From: Fermentimonas sp.
Lineage (GTDB): Bacteria; Bacteroidota; Bacteroidia; Bacteroidales; Dysgonomonadaceae
DNA length: 64,000 bases
NCBI GenBank assembly: GCA_015478775.1
Contig: JADMKP010000008.1
Span: forward strand, 496,076-560,075
Direction: 5' to 3'
Part shown: positions 38,728 through 47,406 of the stretch, in pieces
How the letters are laid out: every line of letters starts with the position of its first letter
Position numbering within the stretch: position 1 is the stretch's first letter
The notes under the pieces: generated by a model
Database searches by the model: none
Seen by the model: the letters and a program-made list of their open reading frames with translations, nothing else
What the model was told of the DNA's origin: nothing
Program-made: the position numbers and the translations under genes

Positions 38728-41163
38728 ATGGAAAAAAACCTGGTAATCGTTGAGTCCCCCGCTAAAGCTAAAACAATTGAAAAATTTCTTGGAAAAGATT
38801 TTCAAGTAATGTCTAGTTACGGGCATATACGAGATCTTAAGAAAAAGGATTTTAGCATAGATGTAGAAAATAATTTTGAACCAATATATGAAGTCCCAAC
38901 TGATAAGAAGAAGGTTGTTTCTGAACTTAAAGCAGCTTCAAAAAAAGCAGATGTAGTTTGGATTGCATCGGATGAGGACCGTGAAGGGGAAGCAATTGCC
39001 TGGCACTTGTTCGAAACATTGGATTTAAAAGAGGAGAACACAAAAAGGATAGTTTTTCATGAGATTACTAAGAATGCCATTCAAGATGCGGTGAAAAACC
39101 CTAGAAAGATAGACCAAAACCTTGTAGATGCACAGCAAGCGAGAAGGATACTCGACCGTATTGTTGGTTTTGAGCTATCACCGGTATTATGGAGAAAAAT
39201 TAAACCTGCTCTTTCGGCTGGTCGTGTACAGTCTGTTGCAGTTCGCCTTATTGTTGAGCGCGAACGTGACATTCAGAATTTTACTGCCGAAGCGGCTTAT
39301 CGTATTGTTGCCATTTTTACAAAAGTTGAGGATGGACATATATATGAGATTAAGGCTGAATATAATAAACGATTAAAAACAAAAGAGGAGGCTCTTGCGC
39401 TTCTCGAGAGTTTGAAGTCGTCGGTTTTTAAAATTGAAGATATTACTACTCGTCCTGGCAAGAAAACACCAGCTGCTCCTTTTACAACATCTACATTACA
39501 GCAAGAGGCATCTCGTAAGCTTGGCTTCTCTGTTGGGCAAACAATGATGGTTGCTCAAAGATTGTATGAATCGGGTAAGATAACTTACATGCGTACAGAC
39601 TCTGTCAACTTATCGGGTCTGGCAATCGGCACTGCAAAAACTGAGATTCTAGATCAGTATGGCGAAAAATATCATAAAGTTCGTCAATACACAACAAAGT
39701 CCAAAGGTGCACAAGAGGCACACGAAGCAATTCGTCCAACTTTCATCAGCGAGCATGAAGTACAAGGTACTGCTCAAGAGAAGAAGCTTTATGAGTTAAT
39801 ATGGAAAAGAACAATTGCTTCTCAAATGGCAGACGCAGAATTAGAGCGTACAACTGCAAATATCTCAATATCGGGTTCAGAAGGCAAGTTTGTTGCCACA
39901 GGTGAGGTTATTAAATTCGATGGTTTTCTTAGGGTTTATCTCGAAGGTAACGATGATGAGCATGGTGAGAACGAAGAAGGTATTTTGCCTCCAATGAAAG
40001 AGGGCGAAATGCTCGAAATGCTCGAAACCACAGCCACACAGCGCTTCACGCAACGTCCGGCACGTTACACCGAGGCTGCTCTGGTAAGAAAGATGGAAGA
40101 ACTAGGTATCGGTCGCCCATCCACTTACGCTCCCACAATATCTACAATAATTAATAGAGGCTATGCAGAGAAGAGCAGTATAGAGGGTGTTGAGAGAATT
40201 TACAATGTCTTGAAGCTTAAAAAAGGGGCAATAAAAGACGCTGATAAAAAAGAGATAACAGGAGCTGATAAAAATAAACTTATACCAACTGATATTGGCA
40301 TTGTTGTTAACGATTTCCTAGTTGAGTATTTCCCAACAGTTATAAATTATAATTTTACCGCAAAAGTAGAAGAGGACTTCGATAAAATTGCCGAAGGAAA
40401 GACCAAGTGGAATGAGTCGATTGCCAATTTCTATAAGGTTTTTCATCCTATTGTTGAAGAAACTGCCAATATGCGAATGGAGCATAAGGCGGGTGAAAGA
40501 GTTTTGGGAGTTGATCCTAAATCGGGAAGACAAATTTCAGTTAAAATTGGGCGCTACGGTGCCATGGCACAAATTGGTACACCCGAAGAAGAGGAAAAAC
40601 CTATATTTGCGTCTCTTCAAAAATCACAATCAATTGAAACAATAACTCTCGAAGAAACACTTAAGTTGTTTGAACTACCCAGAAATATTGGCGTGTTCAG
40701 AGAAAAAGATGTTATTATAGGAATAGGACGTTTTGGTCCCTATATACGCCACAACAGCAAGTTTGTATCTCTTCCAAAAGATGTAGATCCTCTAGAAATA
40801 CAATTAGGTGAGGCCATTGAGCTTATCGAAGACAAGGAGAAGAAAGATGCTGAGAAAATTATACAAATCTTTGATGATGAGCCCGAACTTCAGGTGCTCA
40901 ATGGCAGATTTGGCCCTTATATAAAATTCGGGAAAGAGAATTTTAAAATCCCTAAAGGTACCGATCCTAAAGAGCTTACTATCGACGATTGTAAGAAGAT
41001 AATTGCCGAGGGTGGTAAGGATAAAAAAGGGAAGGCCAAGAAGACCACTGCTGCCACAAAGAAGACAGGGGCAGCTGCAGCTAAGAAGTCAACTACCACT
41101 AAAGCAAAGACTACAAAAGCAGCCAAGAAGACCACAACAACCAAAAAAGCATCTAATACTTAA
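38728..41163 (+). CDS. topA: DNA topoisomerase I
   Basis: Type IA topoisomerase relaxing negative supercoils, 811 residues with the ATG at 38728 (a TTG lies one codon upstream). The Toprim domain starts NLVIVESPAKAKTIEKFLG and holds SDEDREGEAIAWH; the nucleophile is Tyr287 in KITYMRTDSVNLS. Residues about 590-760 contain repeats of the TopoI C-terminal type (VLGVDPKSGRQISVKIGRYG, FGPYIRHNSKFVSLP, GRFGPYIKFGKENF) in place of zinc ribbons. The last 45 residues are almost purely Lys, Thr and Ala, like a histone H1 tail, probably aiding DNA binding. Confidence 0.96.
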   Translation: MEKNLVIVESPAKAKTIEKFLGKDFQVMSSYGHIRDLKKKDFSIDVENNFEPIYEVPTDKKKVVSELKAASKKADVVWIASDEDREGEAIAWHLFETLDLKEENTKRIVFHEITKNAIQDAVKNPRKIDQNLVDAQQARRILDRIVGFELSPVLWRKIKPALSAGRVQSVAVRLIVERERDIQNFTAEAAYRIVAIFTKVEDGHIYEIKAEYNKRLKTKEEALALLESLKSSVFKIEDITTRPGKKTPAAPFTTSTLQQEASRKLGFSVGQTMMVAQRLYESGKITYMRTDSVNLSGLAIGTAKTEILDQYGEKYHKVRQYTTKSKGAQEAHEAIRPTFISEHEVQGTAQEKKLYELIWKRTIASQMADAELERTTANISISGSEGKFVATGEVIKFDGFLRVYLEGNDDEHGENEEGILPPMKEGEMLEMLETTATQRFTQRPARYTEAALVRKMEELGIGRPSTYAPTISTIINRGYAEKSSIEGVERIYNVLKLKKGAIKDADKKEITGADKNKLIPTDIGIVVNDFLVEYFPTVINYNFTAKVEEDFDKIAEGKTKWNESIANFYKVFHPIVEETANMRMEHKAGERVLGVDPKSGRQISVKIGRYGAMAQIGTPEEEEKPIFASLQKSQSIETITLEETLKLFELPRNIGVFREKDVIIGIGRFGPYIRHNSKFVSLPKDVDPLEIQLGEAIELIEDKEKKDAEKIIQIFDDEPELQVLNGRFGPYIKFGKENFKIPKGTDPKELTIDDCKKIIAEGGKDKKGKAKKTTAATKKTGAAAAKKSTTTKAKTTKAAKKTTTTKKASNT

Positions 41164-41242
41164 ATGTGATGTAATATAGTTTGTTGTACTTATACTCTAT
41201 GTTGAAAAGTCTCATATTATGTAATATAAAGTCTTATACAGC

Positions 41243-41737
41243 GTGACAACAAATATTCGATTGACTTCATATTCCGATCTCCCACTTGTTATGGAGATAT
41301 ATGCAACCGCGCGTGAGTTTATGCATAACACGGGTAACATAAACCAGTGGGTCAATGGATATCCATCGCAAAAACTCATTGAGGCGGATATTGATGCCGG
41401 TCACAGCTTTGTTGTAGAGAATAACAATGGTAAGATAATAGGTGTTTTCTCCTTTATAATTGGCGAAGATCCAACGTACACAAAAATATATGATGGTGAG
41501 TGGCTCAATGCAGATGAGTATGGCACAATTCACCGTATTGCCTCGTCAGGTATAGAAAAAGGGGTTGGTGAGGCTTGCATTAAATGGTCGTTCACTCAAT
41601 TATCTAATATTCGTGTAGATACACATCGTGATAATAAGCCAATGCAAAATATTCTTTCTAAACTCGACTTTAAATATTGCGGTATCATTTATCTTCTTGA
41701 TGGGGCAGAGCGCTTTGCTTATCAAAAAGCATTATAG
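41243..41737 (+). CDS. GNAT family N-acetyltransferase
   Basis: Acetyl-CoA-dependent acetyltransferase of 164 residues, substrate unknown. The N-terminus IRLTSYSDLPLVMEIYATARE is the usual beta1-alpha1. Motif A is degenerate (IHRIASSGIEKGVGEACIKW, with G-x-G in place of a full Q/R-x-x-G-x-G/A). Motif B is VDTHRDNKPMQNILSKLDF, then YCGIIYL. The start is GTG at 41243; I see no better start in frame. It lies 79 bp after topA and converges on the chromate transporter pair. Confidence 0.85.
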   Translation: MTTNIRLTSYSDLPLVMEIYATAREFMHNTGNINQWVNGYPSQKLIEADIDAGHSFVVENNNGKIIGVFSFIIGEDPTYTKIYDGEWLNADEYGTIHRIASSGIEKGVGEACIKWSFTQLSNIRVDTHRDNKPMQNILSKLDFKYCGIIYLLDGAERFAYQKAL

Positions 41738-41772
41738 TATATTTTCAGAAGTTAGTGATAATTCAGGTTCAA

Positions 41773-42339
41773 TCAGACAGGCGGGTAAAGTATTAGTCCC
41801 GCCAAACCCGACAAAACAATTAGTAAAATTGGATCCATCTTTCTAATTGAAGCTACCATAACTACAACAAAAATAATCCAGCTTTTATAATCAATAAAAT
41901 TGTAATTGTTCATTAGCATCAATGCTGCAGCAGCGATTAATCCAATTATTGCCGGCTTCAATACTGATAATGACGACCGCATCCATGGGTTGCCATTAAG
42001 TTTAAAAAAGAAAGCACAAATAATTGTCATTATTATTAATGAAGGTATGCTTACTGCTATGGTGCATATTGCCGAGCCTAGTATTCCCTGACTGGTTGAA
42101 AAGCCCATTTCAGTAACAGAGGTATATCCAATGTATGTGGCAGAGTTAAACGCAATTGGGCCCGGGGTGGTCTGCGAAATAGCAACAATATCGGTGAAGT
42201 CACTCACCGATATCCAACCATGTATATCCACAACTTCTCTCTGAATAAGGGGCAGCATAGCATAGCCACCTCCAAATCCAAACAGGCCTATTTTTAAGAA
42301 TGTTAGAAAAAGTGAAGTATATAGTTCAAACAACTCCAT
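41773..42339 (-). CDS. chromate transporter family protein, half-size (second)
   Basis: Short-chain CHR-family membrane protein of 188 residues, with about six hydrophobic segments. The family motif FGFGGGYAMLPLIQREVVD starts near residue 20 and the second, SQTTPGPIAFNSATYIGY, near residue 53. Two half-size CHR proteins together are thought to equal one full-length ChrA chromate/sulfate antiporter with opposite topology. Its ATG directly abuts the TAA of the partner gene in the same reading frame, so the pair is a full-length ChrA interrupted by one stop-start junction. Chromate efflux is known for some members; the true substrate here is unknown. Confidence 0.88.
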   Translation of the reverse strand: MELFELYTSLFLTFLKIGLFGFGGGYAMLPLIQREVVDIHGWISVSDFTDIVAISQTTPGPIAFNSATYIGYTSVTEMGFSTSQGILGSAICTIAVSIPSLIIMTIICAFFFKLNGNPWMRSSLSVLKPAIIGLIAAAALMLMNNYNFIDYKSWIIFVVVMVASIRKMDPILLIVLSGLAGLILYPPV

Positions 42340-42903
42340 TTATCGTTTCATTTTTAATTTTATAAATAGATAATATAGTATTCCCGATAAGATAGCAAAC
42401 AATATAATATATACCGGCGAAATTTTAAGCAGCCACACTGCTAGTGCCACTACTATGGGTATCCAGATATTTTTTAAATTCACTCCTGCAGATTTACTTA
42501 ATCCAAGTAGCGGAGCGGCAATAAGTGCTACTACTGCTGGTCTTACGCCTTTAAATATTGATTCTATAACTGGGTTATCCTTAAATTGAGTAAATAGAAC
42601 AGCAATTATAAGTATGATTATAAATGAAGGCAATATTATTCCTAAACCGCAGAAAAGACTCCCTTTAAATCCTAATTGCTTGTTGCCAACAAATAAGGCA
42701 GTGTTTAATGAAATAGGACCGGGAGCAGATTGTGCCAGAGCCAACATATCCATAAACTCATCATCGTTTAGCCATAACTTTCTGTTAACTACCTCATTAC
42801 GTATTAATGGAATCATGGCATACCCTCCACCAAATGTGAAGGCTCCAATTTTAAAAAATACCAAAAATAATTCCCAATATTGTTTCAACAGGCTCATACT
42901 CAA
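42340..42903 (-). CDS. chromate transporter family protein, half-size (first)
   Basis: First of the CHR pair, 187 residues. It carries FTFGGGYAMIPLIRNEVVN and AQSAPGPISLNTALFVGNK, the same two signatures as its partner. It ends in a short basic tail (IKLKMKR) immediately followed by the partner's ATG. Both should be inserted in the inner membrane and function as a heterodimer. It begins just after a terminator-like hairpin that isolates it from the upstream trpB2 gene. No chrB-type regulator is adjacent. Confidence 0.88.
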   Translation of the reverse strand: MSMSLLKQYWELFLVFFKIGAFTFGGGYAMIPLIRNEVVNRKLWLNDDEFMDMLALAQSAPGPISLNTALFVGNKQLGFKGSLFCGLGIILPSFIIILIIAVLFTQFKDNPVIESIFKGVRPAVVALIAAPLLGLSKSAGVNLKNIWIPIVVALAVWLLKISPVYIILFAILSGILYYLFIKLKMKR

Positions 42904-42918
42904 TTAGTATATAAAAGG

Positions 42919-42963
42919 AAAAGCAGACTGCAAACTGATATAATCTGTTGCAAATCTGCTTTT
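42919..42963 (-). terminator. hairpin between trpB2 and the chromate transporter genes
   Basis: AAGCAGA (42921-42927) pairs with TCTGCTT (42955-42961); an inner stem with small bulges (TGCAAAC/GTTGCA, GAT/ATC) completes it. T-rich tracts flank it in both directions, so it looks like an intrinsic terminator able to stop minus-strand read-through from trpB2. Confidence 0.6.
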
Positions 42964-42971
42964 TATATGAA

Positions 42972-43075
42972 GCCGCATCGGCAGAATAAGTCGAAACTCC
43001 TTTTGACAGGATTTGAGTGTCTTGCTTTCTTTGTAATCCGCTGTTCCGATAAATCGGATTCCCGAAGGATGCGGC
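42972..43075. repeat. foldable intergenic element of unknown nature
   Basis: Within the 346-bp gap 42904-43249, perfect 8-bp arms GCCGCATC (42972-42979) and GATGCGGC (43068-43075) enclose a second stem, TCCGAT/ATCGGA (43045-43058). The stretch is richer in G and C than its surroundings. An 89-codon frame runs through it on the minus strand and another is open on the plus strand, but both cross the hairpin at 42919-42963. I think it is a structured or repeated element, not a gene. The rest of the gap to 43249 shows nothing clear. Confidence 0.4.
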
Positions 43076-43249
43076 CCGCCATCGAATACAAGAACTTTAC
43101 TCGGTTCGAAAATGTAATTGATGAGTTTCCCAATCGACCAATGCGGCAGTAACTCTATCATTTTATATTTCAAAGATAGGAGGATAATATTATATATCCA
43201 AATTATTTATGTTATTTTTTGACCGAAAACAGTATTTAGAAATAAAAAA

Positions 43250-44599
43250 TTACTCTCCTAGAAACTTACTTATATCACTATCTGATACCTCGTGATTAGT
43301 GAGATCACCAGCCATATATTGGTCATATGCGCTCATATCTACCAAACCATGTCCGGATAAATTAAAGAGAATTACTTTTTTCTTGCCCTCTTCTTTTGCT
43401 TTCAATGCCTCCTTGATAGCTGCAGCAATTGCATGATTAGATTCGGGTGCAGGCACTATTCCCTCTGTACGTGCAAATAGCACACCCGCCTCAAAAGTAT
43501 CGAGTTGCTTAAAAGATTCTGCTTCAATAAATCCATCTTTAAGTAGTTGGCTTACGATGCTTCCGGCGCCATGGTAACGTAATCCTCCTGCATGAATATT
43601 GGCAGGCGAAAATTTATGTCCCAATGTAAACATCGGAATTAATGGCGTGTAGCCGGTTTCATCTCCAAAGTCGTATTTAAACTTACCACGAGTTAGTTTT
43701 GGGCATGAAGCTGGTTCTGCCGCAATAAACCTTGTGTTTCTTTCGCCTTTCATGCTATGACGGAGGAATGGAAATGTGATTCCCGAGAAGTTAGATCCAC
43801 CACCAAAGCAACCAATTACAACATCGGGGTATTCTCCTGCCATCTCCATTTGCTTTTCGGCTTCCAATCCAATAATCGACTGGTGAAGTGATACATGATT
43901 TAATACACTACCTAATGTATATTTGCAATTTGGAGTTTGCATAGCCAACTCAATAGCCTCAGAAATAGCTGTTCCAAGACTACCCTGATATGTGGGGTTG
44001 TCTGTTAGTATCTTTCGTCCTGCTTTAGTAGACATGCTAGGCGAAGCAATTACCTGTGCACCCCATGTTTGCATTAACGATCTTCTATAAGGCTTTTGCT
44101 CATAGCTAATCTTCACCATGTAAACAGCAAGTTCTAGTCCAAATGCCCTGGCAGCAAACGAAAGCGCCGTACCCCATTGTCCGGCACCTGTTTCTGTGGT
44201 GATATTTGTTATACCCTCTTTTTTGTTATAATATGCCTGAGGAAGGGCCGAGTTTAGTTTGTGTGAACCAACCGGGCTTACACTTTCATTCTTAAAATAG
44301 ATATGAGCGGGTGTATCCAGCGCTTTCTCCAATTCGGTGGCACGCACCAATGGAGTAGGACGGTAGATCTTATATTTATCTCTTACCTCTTCCGGAATAT
44401 CTATCCAAACGTCAGTATGGTTTACTTCTTGTCGCGACAACTCTTCGGAGAACAGCGGATACAGATCTTCTGCTTTTAGCGGTTCTCTCGTTTCGGGATT
44501 AATCATTGGCTGTGGTTTTGATTCCATCTCAGCCATAATGTTATACCATTGTGTTGGAATTTCGGACTCCGGTAGGATAAACTTTTTACTATTTGCCAT
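43250..44599 (-). CDS. TrpB2-type pyridoxal-phosphate enzyme (tryptophan synthase beta-like)
   Basis: PLP enzyme of 449 residues, the long TrpB2 form (TrpB1 is about 400). The PLP lysine is Lys114 in SPVGSHKLNSALPQAYYN. ETGAGQWG carries the catalytic Glu, and GCFGGGSNFSGI is the phosphate-binding loop. The N-terminal 80 residues include the TrpB2-specific extension. TrpB2 enzymes condense indole with serine and may salvage indole without TrpA. No trpA or other trp genes are nearby, supporting an indole-rescue or serine deaminase role; this is inference. It follows maeB by 112 bp, with an inverted repeat at 44631-44657 between them. Confidence 0.9.
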   Translation of the reverse strand: MANSKKFILPESEIPTQWYNIMAEMESKPQPMINPETREPLKAEDLYPLFSEELSRQEVNHTDVWIDIPEEVRDKYKIYRPTPLVRATELEKALDTPAHIYFKNESVSPVGSHKLNSALPQAYYNKKEGITNITTETGAGQWGTALSFAARAFGLELAVYMVKISYEQKPYRRSLMQTWGAQVIASPSMSTKAGRKILTDNPTYQGSLGTAISEAIELAMQTPNCKYTLGSVLNHVSLHQSIIGLEAEKQMEMAGEYPDVVIGCFGGGSNFSGITFPFLRHSMKGERNTRFIAAEPASCPKLTRGKFKYDFGDETGYTPLIPMFTLGHKFSPANIHAGGLRYHGAGSIVSQLLKDGFIEAESFKQLDTFEAGVLFARTEGIVPAPESNHAIAAAIKEALKAKEEGKKKVILFNLSGHGLVDMSAYDQYMAGDLTNHEVSDSDISKFLGE

Positions 44600-44630
44600 T
44601 TCCTTTGTATTTGTAATGTTTAATATGCGT

Positions 44631-44657
44631 TTTATCTTTAAAACATGAAGATAAAAA
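44631..44657. promoter_or_regulatory. inverted repeat upstream of trpB2
   Basis: Perfect 9-bp arms TTTTATCTT (44631-44639) and AAGATAAAA (44649-44657) with a 9-nt spacer lie 32 bp before the trpB2 start and about 55 bp after the maeB stop. No T-run follows it on the minus strand, so an operator or mRNA hairpin is more likely than a terminator. Confidence 0.4.
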
Positions 44658-44711
44658 CTTTTATGATAATAGTTGCCGACTTCAACTTATAAATTATTCC
44701 CTTTTATTAAT

Positions 44712-47015
44712 CTATACAATTCTCGAAAGCTTATTGTCCTTTATGTTTTCTTCAACAATTGCATCAATTACAGCAAGAGCTACCATATTTACAATATCTC
44801 TTGTCGAAGTATCAACATCTAAAATATGCACAGGTTTGTTTAAACCCATCTGAATGGGTCCAATTATATCATCCATTCCAATCTCTCTAAGGAGCTTGTA
44901 TGAAGAGTTAGCTGAGCTTAAATTTGGGAATATAAGAGTGTTAACCTCTCTGTCGCGTAACCTTGTAAATGGATATTTCTTATCTCTTAACTCTCTGTTT
45001 AAGGCATAGTTAACCTGCATTTCACCATCAACTAACATATCGGGATATTTAGCGTGTAGAGTCTCAACCACCTCGTGCACACTGGCGGGACTGCCCACTT
45101 TATCTGCACCAAAGTTTGAGTAAGAAAGCATAGCCATAACCGGTTCGTAATTAAAAAACTTAACCGTTGCATTTGCCAAACGTGCCACATCTATTAATGT
45201 TTCACTATCAGGATGTCTGTTGAAAAGTGTATCGGCAAGAAACAATACCCCCTTCTTTGTATTCACAATATGCATGGCTGCTATGTGATTAAAGCCCTCG
45301 CGTATACCAATTATCTCTTTGGCAATTTCAATGGTCTCAACATACTTGCTGAATACCCCTGAAATCATAGCATCAGCCTCGCCGGTCTCAACCATCATCA
45401 TTCCAAAATAGTTGCGCTCAAACATTTTTTCTATTGCTTCATGGTAGGTCATACCATCGCGAGCTCTCTTTTCGGCTAGTTTTTTTGCAAAGCGTATGCG
45501 ACGATCCTCTTCACGGTCGTGTCGTAGATTAATAATCTCCATACCTTCAAGGCTAATCTGATTATCCTTTGCAACATTAGCAATCTTTTCCTCGTTGCCG
45601 AGCAAAATTGGATGACAAATACCTTCGGCATATGCAGTTTCAGCAGCTTTTAGCATATTAAGATGGTTGGTTTCTGAAAACACAACTCTTTTGGGTTTCT
45701 CTCTCGCCATCTCATACAACCTGCGAATCATTTTATTATCAAGCCCCATAAGCTCACGAAGCTTATTCTGATACTCTTCCCAATTGGTAATTTGCTTACG
45801 TGCAACCCCCGACTCCATAGCTGCCTTTGCAACAGCAGGTGCCACATGAGTAAGAAGCCTTGGATCCAACGGTTTAGGAATGATATAATCCTTGCCAAAC
45901 TGAAGTTTCTTTATACTATATGCAGCATTAACAACCTCGGGCACAGCCTTCTTTGTAAGATCGGCCAGTGCGTAAACAGTTGCTATCTTCATTTCCTCAT
46001 TAATAGTTGTGGCTTGCACATCTAGCGCACCTCTAAATATATATGGGAAACCTAGAACATTATTTATCTGGTTGGGATAATCTGAACGACCGGTAGCAAA
46101 TATTATATCATCTCTAGTTGCCATTGCCTTCTCGTAACTAATCTCAGGGTTAGGATTTGCCAATGCAAAAACGATAGGATTATCGCTCATTGATAGAAGC
46201 ATCTCAGGTGAAAGTACATCTGCTACAGACAGGCCCAAGAACATATCAGAATCTTTCATAGCCTCCTCAAGAGTTGTTATATCTCTATCGGTAGCAAATG
46301 GTTTTTTGCGATCGTTGATATCGGTTCTTTTTTTATTAATTACCCCTTTTGAATCAACCATTACAATATTTTCAAGCTTAGCACCCAGTGCAATATATAG
46401 CTTTGTGCATGAGTTGGCAGCCGCACCCGCACCATTTACTACAATGCGAATATCCTCAATCTTCTTACCGTTTATTTCAAGAGCATTCAACAGTCCACAT
46501 GCCGATATAATAGCCGTGCCATGCTGGTCATCGTGCATAATTGGGATATCGAGCTCATTCTTTAGTCTCTCTTCAATCTCAAAACATTCGGGAGCCTTAA
46601 TATCTTCAAGGTTAATACCTCCAAAAGTTGGAGCAATAGCTTTAACCACTTGAATGAACTTCTCTGTATCTTTTTCGTCTACCTCAATATCGAAAACATC
46701 AATACCCGCAAAAATCTTAAACAGCAAACCTTTACCTTCCATAACAGGCTTACCCGCCAATGCGCCTATATCGCCCAAACCCAAAACCGCCGTGCCATTT
46801 GAAATAACAGCAACAAGATTTCCTTTAGATGTATAATCGTATGCTGCTGCAGGGTTCTTCTCTATCTCGAGGCATGGCTCTGCCACACCGGGTGAATAAG
46901 CTAATGAAAGATCGCGTTGCGAACTGTATGGTTTGGTAGGTATAACCTCAATTTTTCCAGGGCGACCCTGAGAATGATATTTTAGAGCATCTTCACGTAG
47001 TTTATTATTTGTCAT
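44712..47015 (-). CDS. maeB: NADP-dependent malic enzyme with phosphotransacetylase-like domain
   Basis: Two-domain MaeB of 767 residues. The malic enzyme part (residues 1-420) converts malate to pyruvate and CO2: [77 protein letters not shown] and the nucleotide motif [11 protein letters not shown]. Residues 430-760 are phosphate acetyltransferase-like, an allosteric acetyl-CoA-sensing domain in MaeB proteins rather than an active enzyme. A likely -7 element (TAATTTTG, minus strand, 47053-47060) lies 38 bp upstream. It is a monocistronic unit or is read with trpB2. Confidence 0.95.
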   Translation of the reverse strand: MTNNKLREDALKYHSQGRPGKIEVIPTKPYSSQRDLSLAYSPGVAEPCLEIEKNPAAAYDYTSKGNLVAVISNGTAVLGLGDIGALAGKPVMEGKGLLFKIFAGIDVFDIEVDEKDTEKFIQVVKAIAPTFGGINLEDIKAPECFEIEERLKNELDIPIMHDDQHGTAIISACGLLNALEINGKKIEDIRIVVNGAGAAANSCTKLYIALGAKLENIVMVDSKGVINKKRTDINDRKKPFATDRDITTLEEAMKDSDMFLGLSVADVLSPEMLLSMSDNPIVFALANPNPEISYEKAMATRDDIIFATGRSDYPNQINNVLGFPYIFRGALDVQATTINEEMKIATVYALADLTKKAVPEVVNAAYSIKKLQFGKDYIIPKPLDPRLLTHVAPAVAKAAMESGVARKQITNWEEYQNKLRELMGLDNKMIRRLYEMAREKPKRVVFSETNHLNMLKAAETAYAEGICHPILLGNEEKIANVAKDNQISLEGMEIINLRHDREEDRRIRFAKKLAEKRARDGMTYHEAIEKMFERNYFGMMMVETGEADAMISGVFSKYVETIEIAKEIIGIREGFNHIAAMHIVNTKKGVLFLADTLFNRHPDSETLIDVARLANATVKFFNYEPVMAMLSYSNFGADKVGSPASVHEVVETLHAKYPDMLVDGEMQVNYALNRELRDKKYPFTRLRDREVNTLIFPNLSSANSSYKLLREIGMDDIIGPIQMGLNKPVHILDVDTSTRDIVNMVALAVIDAIVEENIKDNKLSRIV

Positions 47016-47140
47016 ATTGATTGTTATTGTGTAGTAATAATATTAATTTGCACAAAATTATAAAATAAATGCGACAGATTATAATTTTAGTCCTATAACT
47101 ATCTGTAATGTGTTCACTCTTCTGTCATATATTACTCGCA

Positions 47141-47258
47141 CTTTGGCCTTACCAGGTCTTGATCCTCATGGAGATTTTCGAGGAGGATCCGAGCGAAGTA
47201 CGTTAAAAGTACTGATGTGAGATAGATAAATTAAGAAAAAAAAATAGGTAAGGCAAAG
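47141..47258. repeat. 118-bp foldable intergenic element
   Basis: In the 391-bp gap 47016-47406, CTTTGGCCTTACC (47141-47153) pairs with GGTAAGGCAAAG (47247-47258) apart from one bulge. Inside are GATCCTC/GAGGATC (47161-47167 with 47183-47189) and AGTAC/GTACT (47197-47201 with 47209-47213). The layout of a closing stem with two internal hairpins resembles a small structured RNA or a MITE-like element. No coding frame of note crosses it. Confidence 0.4.
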
Positions 47259-47319
47259 ACAAAAAATAAATAAAGAAGAATTAATGCGTAGTTTTACAGA
47301 GAAAGCATCCCCTTTCGTC

Positions 47320-47350
47320 GTATAAATCAATAACGTTCGTCGATTTATAC
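47320..47350. promoter_or_regulatory. operator-like inverted repeat before the LiaF-like gene
   Basis: Perfect 9-bp arms GTATAAATC (47320-47328) and GATTTATAC (47342-47350) with a 13-nt spacer end exactly where the -33 TTG begins. This is a good position for an activator or repressor; the LytTR regulator two genes on is a candidate, though LytTR sites are usually direct repeats. Confidence 0.45.
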
Positions 47351-47382
47351 TTGTGATTTCGTACCTTTTGTGTTTATATTTG
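47351..47382 (+). promoter_or_regulatory. promoter of the LiaF-like/LytTR operon
   Basis: TTG (47351-47353), 21-bp spacer and TATATTTG (47375-47382) match the Bacteroidota promoter, 24 bp before the start codon. Confidence 0.7.
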
Positions 47383-47406
47383 TGAACATTTAAAAATTAA
47401 AATGTT

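Noticed and set aside
41773-42903. A frameshifted or broken full-length chrA
   Set aside because: Both halves have complete CHR signatures and proper starts, and half-size pairs are a known arrangement; only a stop-start junction separates them.
42904-43173. An 89-codon minus-strand frame as a protein gene
   Set aside because: It reads through a terminator-like hairpin, has no recognised domain, and the opposite strand is open too. I kept it only as a structured element.
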